Of a stretch of DNA of 64,000 nt, positions 34,433 to 43,355 are shown in pieces (the stretch's first letter is position 1; every line of letters begins with the position of its first letter). Under the pieces are notes generated by a model. It was not told where the DNA came from. It saw only the letters and a list, made by a program, of their open reading frames with translations, and made no database searches. Position numbers and translations under genes: made by a program. This stretch comes from Herbiconiux sp. A18JL235 (GTDB lineage: Bacteria > Actinomycetota > Actinomycetes > Actinomycetales > Microbacteriaceae): contig NZ_CP162511.1 in the NCBI RefSeq assembly GCF_040939305.1, positions 3,968,001 through 4,032,000 on the forward strand. Direction: 5' to 3'.

Positions 34433-35355
34433 CGTTGCTCCTTCTCGAGCGAGGTGAAGGGGAGGCGTGGGTCGAACCCTGCCGACGGCCAGGTTCGGCG
34501 CACCCACTCGTGGGCCGGGTCGTCGGCGATCAGCCACCGTCGTTCGGGGTCGGGACCGGCCATGACGTTGAGGTAGTAGAGGTCGTACCCGGGGGCCGCC
34601 GCGGCAGGACCGTGGTAGCCGTACGGCACGAGTGCGATGTCGCCGCTGCGCACGAGTTCGGCGATCGCGATGTCCCGCTCATCCGACGCGTACGTCGCGA
34701 ACGAGCCGAACGCGGCGGTGCCGGCGACCCGCTCCGCGCCGCCGACCGGCGCCGCCTCGAAGTAGTAGATCTCCTCGAGGCGCGACTCCGCTCCCGGCCG
34801 GTGACTGTCGTGCTTGTGGGGCGGGTACGACGACCAGTTGCCCGAGGGCGTCACCACCTCGCAGACGATCATCCTCGCCGCCGCCAGCACCGCCGGCGTG
34901 CAGAGATCGTGCACTTCACGACTCGCCGGCCCTCCGCCACGCAGTTCGACGGGTACGTCCGCTGCCGCGAGGTGATGAGAGGGATGCACCTCGGTCGTCG
35001 GCGAGGACGCCACGGCGACGCGGCCCGACCCCGTGATCACGGCCTCGGCCGCGCAGGAGAGGTACAGCGCATCGGTTCGGCCGGCGAAGACACTCGCGCG
35101 GCCCGCCAGCTCGGTCGTGGTCGAGATGCCGTTCTCGGCGTGCTTCACCGTGAAGGAGCCGGCGAGAGGCACGACGAGCCGCTCCTCGCCCTCAACGCTC
35201 AGGGTGAGCGCGTCTCCCGGGTTCAGTTCGGCGATACGGAGCCCGGTGTGGGCCAGGCCGGTCGAGGTCGGGTCGACGACGCTCTCCCACCCGTCTCGAG
35301 CCAGCTCCCCGCGCCGATGGAACCAGGCAGACGCCGTCGGTCGATCGCGGCTCAT
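34429..35355 (-). CDS. iolB: 5-deoxy-glucuronate isomerase
   Basis: 308 residues of bicupin architecture: N-terminal cupin (LNPGDALTLSVEGEERLVVPLAGSF), then VCEVVTPSGNWSSYPPHKHD with the metal His residues, LEEIYYFEAAP (Glu ligand) and YGYHGPAAAAPGYDLYYLNVMAGP (final His). Converts 5-deoxy-glucuronate to 2-deoxy-5-keto-gluconate. ATGA overlaps with both neighbours. Confidence 0.93.
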   Translation of the reverse strand: MSRDRPTASAWFHRRGELARDGWESVVDPTSTGLAHTGLRIAELNPGDALTLSVEGEERLVVPLAGSFTVKHAENGISTTTELAGRASVFAGRTDALYLSCAAEAVITGSGRVAVASSPTTEVHPSHHLAAADVPVELRGGGPASREVHDLCTPAVLAAARMIVCEVVTPSGNWSSYPPHKHDSHRPGAESRLEEIYYFEAAPVGGAERVAGTAAFGSFATYASDERDIAIAELVRSGDIALVPYGYHGPAAAAPGYDLYYLNVMAGPDPERRWLIADDPAHEWVRRTWPSAGFDPRLPFTSLEKEQR

Positions 35356-36281
35356 CGTCTCACCCCTGCGCCGGCCCCGGGGCGGGACCCGTGCACGAGT
35401 CGCGCGGCGATGTCGACCGCGGCGGCCACATCGTCGTCGGGCGGGTAGAGGAGCGTTCGTCCGACCGTCAGGCCGCGCACCCCGGGGAGGGTGAGGGCCT
35501 CCTGCCACGAGGCGAATGCCACCTCGGGATCGCCGGCCGTGTCGCCGCCGAGGAGAAGGGTGGGGAGCGTCGTCGCAGCCATCACCCGGTCCATCTCGGC
35601 GACCACCGGCAGCTTCAGCCAGGTGTAGGCGCTGGAGGTACCGAGGCCGGCCGCGATGGCGATCGACAGGATGACGGCATCGGGCGAGAGGTCGTTCACG
35701 ACGCGACCGTCGACTCGCGCGCTGAGGAACGGCTCGAGCATGATGGGGAGGCCCGCCGCGGCGGCCCGGGTGACGGCCGCCGCGGTCGCCTCGAGCGTCG
35801 ACGCGGTGGCAGGATCGCTCAGATCGATGCGCAGCAGCGTCTTGGCGAAGTCGGCCCCCGCGTCGAGCAGGGCGGGCACGTCGTAGGCGCCGAACCGGTC
35901 GTCGAGTTCGAACGACGAACCGCGGAGACCACCACGGTTCATGGAGCCCACCACGATCTTGTCGTCGAGGAGGCCGAGGGCCGCCAGGTCGTCGATCACG
36001 TCGGGGGTTCCGAGAACCCCGTCCACTCCTGGTCGGCTGAGAGCGAGGGCCAGCCGGTCGAGTGTGTCGTAGCGGTCGGCCATCGCCAGGGGATCCGATC
36101 CCACCGCGAGGGAACCGCGCGCGGGGTGATCGAGCGCGACGATCAGCAACCGCCCCCCGCCCGTCCCGCCGACTCGGCGCGACCGAGCACCCGCGGCAGC
36201 ACGCACCGAATCCGGATGCTCGACACGCAGCTCGCGGAGGCGTGCGAAGGCCGACGCGTCGAGGAAGCGCTCCCGTGTCAT
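35352..36281 (-). CDS. Class I aldolase-like TIM barrel, Cgl0158 family (probable IolJ role)
   Basis: 309 residues. LLIVALDHPARGSLAVG near the start, GVDGVLGTPDVIDDLAALG, KIVVGSMNRGG, AKTLLRIDLSDP (candidate Schiff-base Lys region) and LPTLLLGGDTAGDP are those of DeoC/LacD-like barrels commonly found in actinobacterial inositol clusters. It sits between iolC and iolB, exactly where the aldolase for 2-deoxy-5-keto-gluconate-6-P is needed, and no other aldolase is present. Assignment to the IolJ step is inferred from position. Overlaps both neighbours by ATGA. Confidence 0.78.
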   Translation of the reverse strand: MTRERFLDASAFARLRELRVEHPDSVRAAAGARSRRVGGTGGGRLLIVALDHPARGSLAVGSDPLAMADRYDTLDRLALALSRPGVDGVLGTPDVIDDLAALGLLDDKIVVGSMNRGGLRGSSFELDDRFGAYDVPALLDAGADFAKTLLRIDLSDPATASTLEATAAAVTRAAAAGLPIMLEPFLSARVDGRVVNDLSPDAVILSIAIAAGLGTSSAYTWLKLPVVAEMDRVMAATTLPTLLLGGDTAGDPEVAFASWQEALTLPGVRGLTVGRTLLYPPDDDVAAAVDIAARLVHGSRPGAGAGVRR

Positions 36282-37228
36282 CGCAGCACCCCGAGCTCGG
36301 CCTCGACCTCGGCGCTCGTCGGCATGGCCGTCGAGCATTCGAGTCGCGACGCGACGATGGCGCCCGCGACGTTCGCGAAACGGAGGACGCGCTCCAGCCC
36401 CCACCCTGCGAGGAGCCCGTGGCAGAGCGCGCCCCCGAAGGCGTCGCCGGCGCCGAGCCCGTTGACCACCTCGACCGGATGCGGTGGCACCTGGACGGTC
36501 TCGTCGCGGGTCTTCGCCAGCACGCCATCGGGACCCTGCTTGACGACGGCGAGCTCGACCCCGCGCTCCAGCAGCGCATCGGCCGCACGCATGGGGTCGG
36601 TCTCCCCCACCGCGACGAGGCACTCCTCCCGGTTGCCCACGGCGACCGTCGCACCGTCCAGGGCACGGCCGACCTGCAGTGTCGCCTCGGCGGGGTCGGC
36701 CCAGAACATGGGCCGGTAGTCGAGGTCGAGCACGACGTGGCCGGCCCGGGCACGTCGACGCAGCACGTCGAGGTGCGTGCTGCGACTGGGCACCTGGCTC
36801 AAGCCCGTCGCGGTGACCCAGACGATCCTCGCCCCGAGCACCCGCTCGTCGGGCACCTGCTCGAGCGACAGCGCCAGGTCGGGCGCCTTCGGCTCACGAT
36901 AGAAGTAGAGCGGGAAGTCGTCGGGTGGGAAGATCTCGCAGAAGGTCACCGGCGTCGCGAGAGCCGGGTCGGTGAAGACCGCTCCGCTGTCGACGCCCAG
37001 CCGTTCGAGTTCGGCCAGCAGGTACCTGCCGAACGGGTCGTCGCCCACGCGCGACACGAGCGCACTCGACCGGCCGTGGCGCGCGGCGGCCACGGCGACG
37101 TTCGCCGCGCTGCCGCCGAGGTACTTGCCGAAGGTGACGACCTCCTCGAGCCCGAGACCGGTCTGCAGCGGATAGAGGTCGACTCCCAGCCGGCCGAGGG
37201 CGAGCACGTCGACGGCGTCAGCCCTCAT
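36278..37228 (-). CDS. iolC: 5-dehydro-2-deoxygluconokinase (PfkB family)
   Basis: 316 residues. PfkB signatures: [18 protein letters not shown] near the start and [22 protein letters not shown] near the end, with the catalytic Asp in [15 protein letters not shown] before it. Phosphorylates 2-deoxy-5-keto-gluconate. ATG at 37228 lies inside the last codons of the GH1 gene (11-base overlap), so it is coupled to it. Confidence 0.92.
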   Translation of the reverse strand: MRADAVDVLALGRLGVDLYPLQTGLGLEEVVTFGKYLGGSAANVAVAAARHGRSSALVSRVGDDPFGRYLLAELERLGVDSGAVFTDPALATPVTFCEIFPPDDFPLYFYREPKAPDLALSLEQVPDERVLGARIVWVTATGLSQVPSRSTHLDVLRRRARAGHVVLDLDYRPMFWADPAEATLQVGRALDGATVAVGNREECLVAVGETDPMRAADALLERGVELAVVKQGPDGVLAKTRDETVQVPPHPVEVVNGLGAGDAFGGALCHGLLAGWGLERVLRFANVAGAIVASRLECSTAMPTSAEVEAELGVLR

Positions 37229-38630
37229 CGTCGGCTCCCGCCTTGACCGTGCGGATGAGGTCGCGGTACCAGATGCCGCTGTCCTTGACCGTGCGCTCGA
37301 AGGTGTCGTAGTCGACTCGGACGAGACCGAACCGTTTGGAGTACCCGAGGGCCCATTCGAAGTTGTCGAGCAGCGACCAGGCGAAGTAGCCGCGCACGTC
37401 GGCCCCCCGGTTCACAGCCCGCACCGTCGCGGCGATGTGGGACGAGAGATAGGCGATGCGGTCGTCATCGAGCACGCGCCCCTCCGTCACCACGTCGGGG
37501 AAGGCGGCCCCGTTCTCCGTGACCATGAGCGGGATGCCGGGGAACTCCGTGTGGAGGTCCACGAGCAGCTCTTCGAGCGCATCCGGGTCGATGTTCCAGC
37601 CCATGTCGGTGAGCGGTGGCTCGTAGGGCAGGAAGCGGAGGTCGGCGCATCCCGGGAACGCGGCCATGGCGTCCGGGTCGGCCGACTCGCCTGCCGGTGC
37701 CGGCGCCACGAGTTCGGAGTGGTAGTAGTTCACTCCGAGTGAGTCGAGCGGCTGCGCGATCACCGCCAGATCACCATCGTGAACGAACGACCAGTCGGTG
37801 ATCGCGGCCGTGTCGCGCAGCAGATCGGCCGGGTACTCACCGCGGAGCATCGGCCCGGTGAAGACGCGATTGCCCACGGCGTCCACCCGCCGAGCGCCGT
37901 CGACCTTCGACCCCGGCGCGTCGCGCACCGTGTGCAGGTTCAGGGTCACCGACACCTCCGCGTCGGGGCGAGACGCCCGCAGTGCCTGCACGCCCAGGCC
38001 GTGGGCGAGGTTGAGATGGTGGGCCGCCCGCAGCGCCGACTCCCCGTCGCGGAGGCCCGGAGCCATCTCGCCTGATCCGTGACCGAGGAACGCCGAGCAC
38101 CACGGCTCGTTGAGGGTGGTCCACAGTCGGATGCGGTCGCCCAGAACGTCGGCCACCCGCACTGCGTAGTCGGCGAACCGTGACGCGGTCTCACGGGAGA
38201 GCCAACCGCCCTCCTCCTGCAGCGCCTGCGGAAGATCCCAGTGGTAGAGCGTGGCGACGGGTTGCACACCCCGGTCGAGAAGACCGTCGACGAGTCGTTC
38301 GTAGAACGCGAGCCCCTCCGGCCGCGCAGCGCCCCGCCCGTCGGGCTGGATGCGTGGCCAGGCGATCGAGAAGCGGTAGGCATCGAGGCCGAGCCCGGCA
38401 ACGAGATCGAAGTCTTCGGCCCACCGGTGGTAGTGATCGGTGGCCCGATCACCCGTGTCACCGTTCAGGGTCTTCCCCGGTGTGTGGCTGAAGACGTCCC
38501 AGATCGATGCGCCCCGCCCATCCACGGCGACAGCGCCCTCGATCTGGTATGCGGCGGTGGCGGCGCCGAACAGGAAGTCGGCGGGAAGACCTGAGGTCGG
38601 TGGCATCGATGGCACGGTGTCTCGTTTCAT
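37218..38630 (-). CDS. GH1 beta-glucosidase
   Basis: 470 residues, no signal peptide, cytoplasmic. GH1 motifs: [15 protein letters not shown] near the start, WTTLNEPWC (acid/base Glu), [10 protein letters not shown] (nucleophile Glu) and the C-terminal [21 protein letters not shown]. Would cleave a beta-glucoside or similar beta-glycoside. It leads the inositol operon and overlaps iolC by 11 bases, so its product probably feeds inositol catabolism, which suggests an inositol- or pinitol-type glycoside as substrate (inference). ATG at 38630 taken; an ATG at 38606 just before the conserved start is an alternative. Neither has a strong ribosome site. Confidence 0.9.
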   Translation of the reverse strand: MKRDTVPSMPPTSGLPADFLFGAATAAYQIEGAVAVDGRGASIWDVFSHTPGKTLNGDTGDRATDHYHRWAEDFDLVAGLGLDAYRFSIAWPRIQPDGRGAARPEGLAFYERLVDGLLDRGVQPVATLYHWDLPQALQEEGGWLSRETASRFADYAVRVADVLGDRIRLWTTLNEPWCSAFLGHGSGEMAPGLRDGESALRAAHHLNLAHGLGVQALRASRPDAEVSVTLNLHTVRDAPGSKVDGARRVDAVGNRVFTGPMLRGEYPADLLRDTAAITDWSFVHDGDLAVIAQPLDSLGVNYYHSELVAPAPAGESADPDAMAAFPGCADLRFLPYEPPLTDMGWNIDPDALEELLVDLHTEFPGIPLMVTENGAAFPDVVTEGRVLDDDRIAYLSSHIAATVRAVNRGADVRGYFAWSLLDNFEWALGYSKRFGLVRVDYDTFERTVKDSGIWYRDLIRTVKAGADDEG

Positions 38631-38650
38631 AAGGGCGAACGCCGATCAAG

Positions 38651-38667
38651 TTACTTTATTGATTTAA
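38651..38667. promoter_or_regulatory. AT-rich motif A, probable ROK-repressor operator (copy 1)
   Basis: TTACTTTATTGATTTAA, 21 bases upstream of the GH1 ATG in otherwise GC-rich DNA. It matches the reverse strand of 46702-46718 at 15 of 17 positions, next to the ROK repressor gene, so it is probably that repressor's site. Confidence 0.6.
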
Positions 38668-38698
38668 TAATGTCAAAGGTACGAGAGCGATCGCGTGC

Positions 38699-38718
38699 TA
38701 ACTTCCTGCAGGCAGTTA
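38699..38718. promoter_or_regulatory. 20-bp near-palindrome (motif B) in the GH1/MFS intergenic region
   Basis: TAACTTCCTGCAGGCAGTTA is palindromic except for one pair, centred on CTGCAG, and lies 26 bases before the MFS ATG. Its half-site TAACTGCCTG recurs at 44559-44568 in another divergent promoter of this region. Confidence 0.55.
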
Positions 38719-38743
38719 ATTTAGATCGAGAGAGGCGCACCTC

Positions 38744-40144
38744 ATGACCTCCGCCATCGGCTTCCGCTCAGAACGCGGGCCCATCCTCATCGCGCTCATG
38801 CTCACCATGGGCGTGGTCGCCGTGGAGGCGACCGTGCTTGCCACCGCCGTTCCGACGATCGTGGGCGACCTCGGTGACTTCGCATTGTTCCCGTGGCTGT
38901 TCTCGGTCTACCTCCTGGCCCAGGCGGTCACGGTGCCGATCTATGCGAAGCTCTCCGACATCTTCGGGCGGAAGCCGATCATCCTGGTGGGCATCGGGCT
39001 CTTCCTGGCGGGTTCGATCCTCTGCGGCTTCGCCTGGAACATGCCGGCCCTCATCGTCTTCCGGGCACTGCAGGGGCTCGGTGCCGGAGCCGTGATGCCC
39101 ATGACCATCACCATCGCGGGTGACATCTACACCATCGCCGAGCGGGCCAAGGCCCAGGGCTATCTCGCCGCCGTCTGGGGCATCTCCTCGGTGGTGGGCC
39201 CCACCCTCGGCGGGATCTTCTCGCAGCTCGAGATGTGGCGCGGCATCTTCTTCATCAACATCCCACTCTGTCTCCTCGCGGCGTGGATGCTCATCCGCTC
39301 CTTCAAGGAGAAGGTGCACAAGCGAGACCATCGCATCGACTACGCCGGGGCCGCGCTGCTCACCGTGTCGATGAGCCTCCTCATCCTGGGCGTGCTCCAA
39401 GGCGGGGTCTCGTGGGCGTGGGACTCGTGGCAGAGCATCGGGTCGTTCACCATCGGCGGACTGCTCCTCGCCGCCTTCGTGCTGGTGCAGACGCGTGCAG
39501 CGGAGCCGGTGCTCCCGCTCTGGGTGTTCTCGCGCCGGCTGTTGCTCACCACGACGCTCATCTCGCTCGGGGTCGGCGCGATACTCATCGGCCTGACCTC
39601 GTACGTGCCGGTCTACCTGGAGGGTTCGATCGGCGTGCCGCCCCTCGCGGCGGGGCTCGCCCTGGCGGCCCTCACTATCGGCTGGCCGATCTCCGGCGCC
39701 TTCGCGGGCCGCTTCTACCTGCGCATCGGCTTCAAGAGCACCGCCCTCCTGGGGCTCGCCGTGGCACTCGTGGGAGCGACCGTGCTCGCGGTCACGGCCT
39801 CCGCCCCCTCGGTCGCCCTCGTCGCGACCGCCTGCTTCGTGATCGGTCTGGGTCTCGGAGTCGTGGCGACGCCGACGCTCATCGCCGCCCAGGCAAGCGT
39901 CGAGTGGGGTGACCGAGGCGTGGTCACGGGCACCAACCAGTTCGCCAGGGCCATCGGCAGCGCCGTGGGAGCCGCCGTCTTCGGAGCCATCGCGAACGCA
40001 GCCTTCGGCTCCGAGGCCGACGTGCCGGCCGCGGCGATCATCTCAGGCGGCTCGGCCGTCTTCCTGGCGGTGGCCGTGGTGGGCGTCGCGACGCTCGGCG
40101 CAGTGGTGGCGATGCCGGCGACTCCGGTACCCGGCCGCCCGTAA
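38744..40144 (+). CDS. MFS transporter, DHA2 (14-TM) drug:H+ antiporter type
   Basis: 466 residues with about 14 TM helices. Signature pieces: LATAVPTIVGDLGDF in TM1, KLSDIFGRKPIILVG (loop 2-3), RALQGLGAGAVMPMTITIAGDIY (TM4 with Arg-Gln-Gly), and WGISSVVGPTLGGIF (motif C of exporters). This is the EmrB/QacA-type layout, so export is the default reading. It is divergent from the GH1-iol operon and shares its promoter region; it might expel an aglycone released by the beta-glucosidase (inference). AGAGAGG about 9 bases before the ATG. Confidence 0.88.
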   Translation: MTSAIGFRSERGPILIALMLTMGVVAVEATVLATAVPTIVGDLGDFALFPWLFSVYLLAQAVTVPIYAKLSDIFGRKPIILVGIGLFLAGSILCGFAWNMPALIVFRALQGLGAGAVMPMTITIAGDIYTIAERAKAQGYLAAVWGISSVVGPTLGGIFSQLEMWRGIFFINIPLCLLAAWMLIRSFKEKVHKRDHRIDYAGAALLTVSMSLLILGVLQGGVSWAWDSWQSIGSFTIGGLLLAAFVLVQTRAAEPVLPLWVFSRRLLLTTTLISLGVGAILIGLTSYVPVYLEGSIGVPPLAAGLALAALTIGWPISGAFAGRFYLRIGFKSTALLGLAVALVGATVLAVTASAPSVALVATACFVIGLGLGVVATPTLIAAQASVEWGDRGVVTGTNQFARAIGSAVGAAVFGAIANAAFGSEADVPAAAIISGGSAVFLAVAVVGVATLGAVVAMPATPVPGRP

Positions 40145-40147
40145 GGA

Positions 40148-41029
40148 TCAGGCCTTGACGGCCCCGGCGTTCAGTCCGCTCTGCCAGAAGCGCTGAAGCG
40201 CGATGAAGGCGATCGTCAACGGGATGATCGAGACCAGCGAGCCCGTCAGGGTCAGAGTCTGCAGGATCGACGCCTGCTGCACCTGGCCGTTCCAGATGTA
40301 GAGACCGAGGGTGAGCGGGTAGAGGTCGCTGTTGTTGAGCATCACGACAGGCAGGAGGAAGTTGTTCCAGATTCCGACGAACTGCACCAGGAAGACCGTC
40401 ACGAGCCCCGGCAGCATGAGGCGCGAAGCGATGGAGAAGAAGATGCGGATCTCGCCCGCGCCGTCGACCCGGGCCGACTCGACCACCTCCAACGGCACCG
40501 CGGAATCGGCGGTGAGCCGGCTCAGGTAGAAGCCGAAGGGGCTCACCAGACTGGGGAGGAAGACGGCCCAGAAGGTGTCGGTGAGGTTGACCTGCGCGAA
40601 CAGCAGGAACAGCGGCAGCGCGAGCGCGGTGGCCGGTACGAGCACTCCGCCCAGCACGATCGCGAAGATGGCGTCGCGCCCTCTGAAGCGGAACATCGAG
40701 ATGTAATAGCCGCCCATGGCGGCGATGAGGGTGCCGACGAAAGCTCCGGCGATGGCGTACAGGGCACTGTTGGCGATCCAGCGGAAGAAGATCCCGCCGT
40801 CGTAGCTGAACAGCTCCTGCAGGTTCTGGAACAGCTGGAACCCCTCGAACGACCACGCCGGTGTGCCGATCACGGCCCCCGACGACTTGGACGCCGCCAT
40901 GAACAGCCAGAGGAGAGGACCGATGAAGTAGGCCGCAGCGGCGATCAGGAGGAAGTAGCGGAGGATGGTCGACGGCGGCGACTGGTGGGAGGTGCGCTGC
41001 GATCGGAGGGTGAGGCGGGGGGAGGTCAT
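40148..41029 (-). CDS. CUT1 sugar ABC transporter permease (MalG type)
   Basis: 293 residues, six TM helices. Starts LRYFLLIAAAAYFIGPLLWLFMAAS, has the MalG-type EAA loop PLEVVESARVDGAGEIRIFFSIASRLMLPGL and ends AFIALQRFWQSGLNAGAVKA, the usual MalG-family tail. Last gene of the serine hydrolase/binding protein/permease operon; ATGA overlap with the other permease. Only 3 bases separate it from the convergent MFS gene. Confidence 0.92.
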   Translation of the reverse strand: MTSPRLTLRSQRTSHQSPPSTILRYFLLIAAAAYFIGPLLWLFMAASKSSGAVIGTPAWSFEGFQLFQNLQELFSYDGGIFFRWIANSALYAIAGAFVGTLIAAMGGYYISMFRFRGRDAIFAIVLGGVLVPATALALPLFLLFAQVNLTDTFWAVFLPSLVSPFGFYLSRLTADSAVPLEVVESARVDGAGEIRIFFSIASRLMLPGLVTVFLVQFVGIWNNFLLPVVMLNNSDLYPLTLGLYIWNGQVQQASILQTLTLTGSLVSIIPLTIAFIALQRFWQSGLNAGAVKA

Positions 41030-41958
41030 TGACCGACCTTTCGGATGATGCGGAAGAGCCCGATGGAGAGCAGGACGGTGATGACGGCGAGCGTGACCGA
41101 GATGGCCGCCGCGTAGCTGTAGGAGTTCCCGGAGGCTGCCGACAGGGCCAGCATGTTCGGCGTGAACCCTGAGGTGATGGCCGTCGAGATGGATCTGAGG
41201 ATCGTCGGCTCGCTGAAAAGTTGGAGGGTTCCGATCATGGTGAACAGCGATGTCATGACGATCGTGGGGACGATCAGGGGGAGCTTGATCGACATTGCGA
41301 TGCGAAACTCGGAGGCCCCGTCGATGCGCGCGGCTTCGATGATCTCCGGCGGGATGGAGGTGAGCGCCGACACCATCACCAGAACGTTGAACCCGGTCCA
41401 GGCCCACAGGCCGATGTTGGCGATGGAGATGAGGATCATCTGGCCGCCGAGCCACGGGATGTGGATCCCCATCTGGTCGAGCGGCGACGTCGCCGGCTGG
41501 TAGAGCGAGGCCCACATGATGCCGGCGATGACCGTGGGCACCGCATAGGGGAGGAAGACGATGCTACGGATGACCACGGCGGCCCGCCGCGCCGTGGTTG
41601 CGAGCAGGAGGGCGATGGCCACGGCGAGCGCGGTCATGGTCGGAACCTGGATGAGGGCGTAGACCCCCACGCGGCCGAGTCCTTGCAGGAACTCGGCGTC
41701 GGTGAGCACCCGGCCGTACTGGGTCAGCCCGTCGAAGCGGGAGGACACCGTGCCGAAGACGCCGCCCGATCTCTCCACCACGAACAGGCTCTGCACGATG
41801 GCGTAGCCGATCGGGAGCACGTAGAGAAGGGCGAACAGGATGTAGAAGGGGCCGAGGAAGAAGGCTCTGACGCCGAGGCGGCCGAAGCCGGGGCGGCGTG
41901 ACGAGTCACGCACACCCCGGCCGACCGCCGACGCCGTGGGGGCGACGGTTGCATTCAC
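41026..41958 (-). CDS. CUT1 sugar ABC transporter permease (MalF type)
   Basis: 310 residues from a GTG at 41958 (MNATVAPTASAVG). TM1 AFFLGPFYILFALLYVLPIGYAIVQSL, the VVIRSIVFLPYAVPTVIAG segment and the EAA loop IPPEIIEAARIDGASEFRIAMSIKLPL identify the MalF/UgpA group. Starts 7 bases after the binding-protein stop. No dedicated ATPase nearby, so a shared ATPase elsewhere is expected. Confidence 0.92.
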   Translation of the reverse strand: MNATVAPTASAVGRGVRDSSRRPGFGRLGVRAFFLGPFYILFALLYVLPIGYAIVQSLFVVERSGGVFGTVSSRFDGLTQYGRVLTDAEFLQGLGRVGVYALIQVPTMTALAVAIALLLATTARRAAVVIRSIVFLPYAVPTVIAGIMWASLYQPATSPLDQMGIHIPWLGGQMILISIANIGLWAWTGFNVLVMVSALTSIPPEIIEAARIDGASEFRIAMSIKLPLIVPTIVMTSLFTMIGTLQLFSEPTILRSISTAITSGFTPNMLALSAASGNSYSYAAAISVTLAVITVLLSIGLFRIIRKVGQ

Positions 41959-41965
41959 GGTGTCT

Positions 41966-43294
41966 CTACTTCTCCTCGACGGGGATCGACAGACTCTCGA
42001 GGTCTGCTGCGACCTTCGACTGGGTGGTGGCGAAGGCGTCCTTGATGGTCGACGATCCGTCGAAGGCGCCGGAGAGCGCATCCTGCAGATAGCCGTTCAG
42101 GTTGGTCTGATCGGGTGCCCATTGGAACGAGGTGTCGGTGGCGTCAGCCGACTCCGCGAAGACGGAGAAGATGGGCTGGTCGTTGTAGAACGGGATCGGC
42201 TTGTCGTAAGCACCCGACTCTGCCCAGGCGAGCGAGGCGGACTGCCCCCCGGTGCTGAACATCGCCTCGTTGGCCTCCGAGCTGGTGCTCAGCCAGTCGG
42301 CGAAGACGGCGGCCTCGTAGGGGTGCTCGGTGCCGGCGAAGACCGCCGTTCCACCTCCGCCCCAGTTACCTCCCGAGGCCTGTCCTTTCTCCCAGGCGGG
42401 GAGCGGGAGCACACCCCACTTGCCCGCGGTGTTCGCCGCGTTGGGCTGCAGGAGGAAGTCCATCCAGCTCGGGCCGATGTAGCTGGCGATCGTGCCGTCG
42501 TTCCAGCCCGCGTAGAGAGCCGGCGAGAAGGGAGTCGCGGCAGTGTCGACGTAGCCCTTGTCGATCATCTGCTGCCAGTAGTCCGCCACCTTGTTCATGG
42601 CCTCGCTCCTCATGTCGAGCACGAAGGAGTCATCGCTGTAGGTGTAAGGGGTGGCGCCGGCCTGCCAGACGAGCCCCTGCAGGGTGCTGGTGTCCTGAGG
42701 CGCGAAGCTCGTGATGGAGATGGACGGGTTGGCGGCCTTGAGCTTCTCTGCCGCGGCCATGTACTCGTCCCATGTCGTCGGCGTGCCGAGACCGTACTGC
42801 TCGAAGATGTCGGTGCGGTAATAGAGGCCCAGTGTGCCGATGTCGGTCGGGGTCGCGTAGAGCGAGTCGGTGCCGAGCGAGACCTGATTGTAGGTCCACG
42901 GCACGACCCTGTCGGCGAGGTCGGCGACCGGTTCGCAGTTCACGATGTTCTGCAGGTGGTCGCCTGCACGGAACTCCGGGATGCGGTCGTACTCCATCTG
43001 GCCCACGTCGGGCGCCTTGCCTGCCTTCAACGCATTGAAGTAGTTCTGGTACGCCTCGTCGCCGACGATGCTGCTCGCCTCGACCTGGATGTCGGGGTGC
43101 GAGGCGTTGAACTCGGCCACGACGTCTTCGATGTTGGGGATCCACGACCAGTAGGTCAGTGTCACCTTGCCGTCGGAGGGCGCGCACTCGTCGGAGCCCG
43201 CTCCGTTCGAGGCGGGGGCCGCGCAGGCAGCGAGGCCACCCATGGTGAGCGCCAGGACGGCTGCCCCGGCGATCGTGCGTGTGCGATGGAACAT
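41966..43294 (-). CDS. Extracellular sugar-binding lipoprotein (CUT1)
   Basis: 442 residues, lipobox LAAC (Cys24). Family 1 binding protein: KVTLTYWSWIPNIEDVVAEFN, YRTDIFEQYGLGTPTTWDEYMAAAEKL, SYIGPSWMDFLLQ and ENGY-like C-terminal helices (LNGYLQDALSGAFDG). Captures a mono- or oligosaccharide for the two permeases downstream. It follows the serine hydrolase gene by 61 bases, probably in one transcript. Confidence 0.92.
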   Translation of the reverse strand: MFHRTRTIAGAAVLALTMGGLAACAAPASNGAGSDECAPSDGKVTLTYWSWIPNIEDVVAEFNASHPDIQVEASSIVGDEAYQNYFNALKAGKAPDVGQMEYDRIPEFRAGDHLQNIVNCEPVADLADRVVPWTYNQVSLGTDSLYATPTDIGTLGLYYRTDIFEQYGLGTPTTWDEYMAAAEKLKAANPSISITSFAPQDTSTLQGLVWQAGATPYTYSDDSFVLDMRSEAMNKVADYWQQMIDKGYVDTAATPFSPALYAGWNDGTIASYIGPSWMDFLLQPNAANTAGKWGVLPLPAWEKGQASGGNWGGGGTAVFAGTEHPYEAAVFADWLSTSSEANEAMFSTGGQSASLAWAESGAYDKPIPFYNDQPIFSVFAESADATDTSFQWAPDQTNLNGYLQDALSGAFDGSSTIKDAFATTQSKVAADLESLSIPVEEK

Positions 43295-43355
43295 GATTCT
43301 CCTCTTTGAGATGCAGACCCGGGGCCTGCGCTGGGTGGTGCGATGAAAGCCGCCG

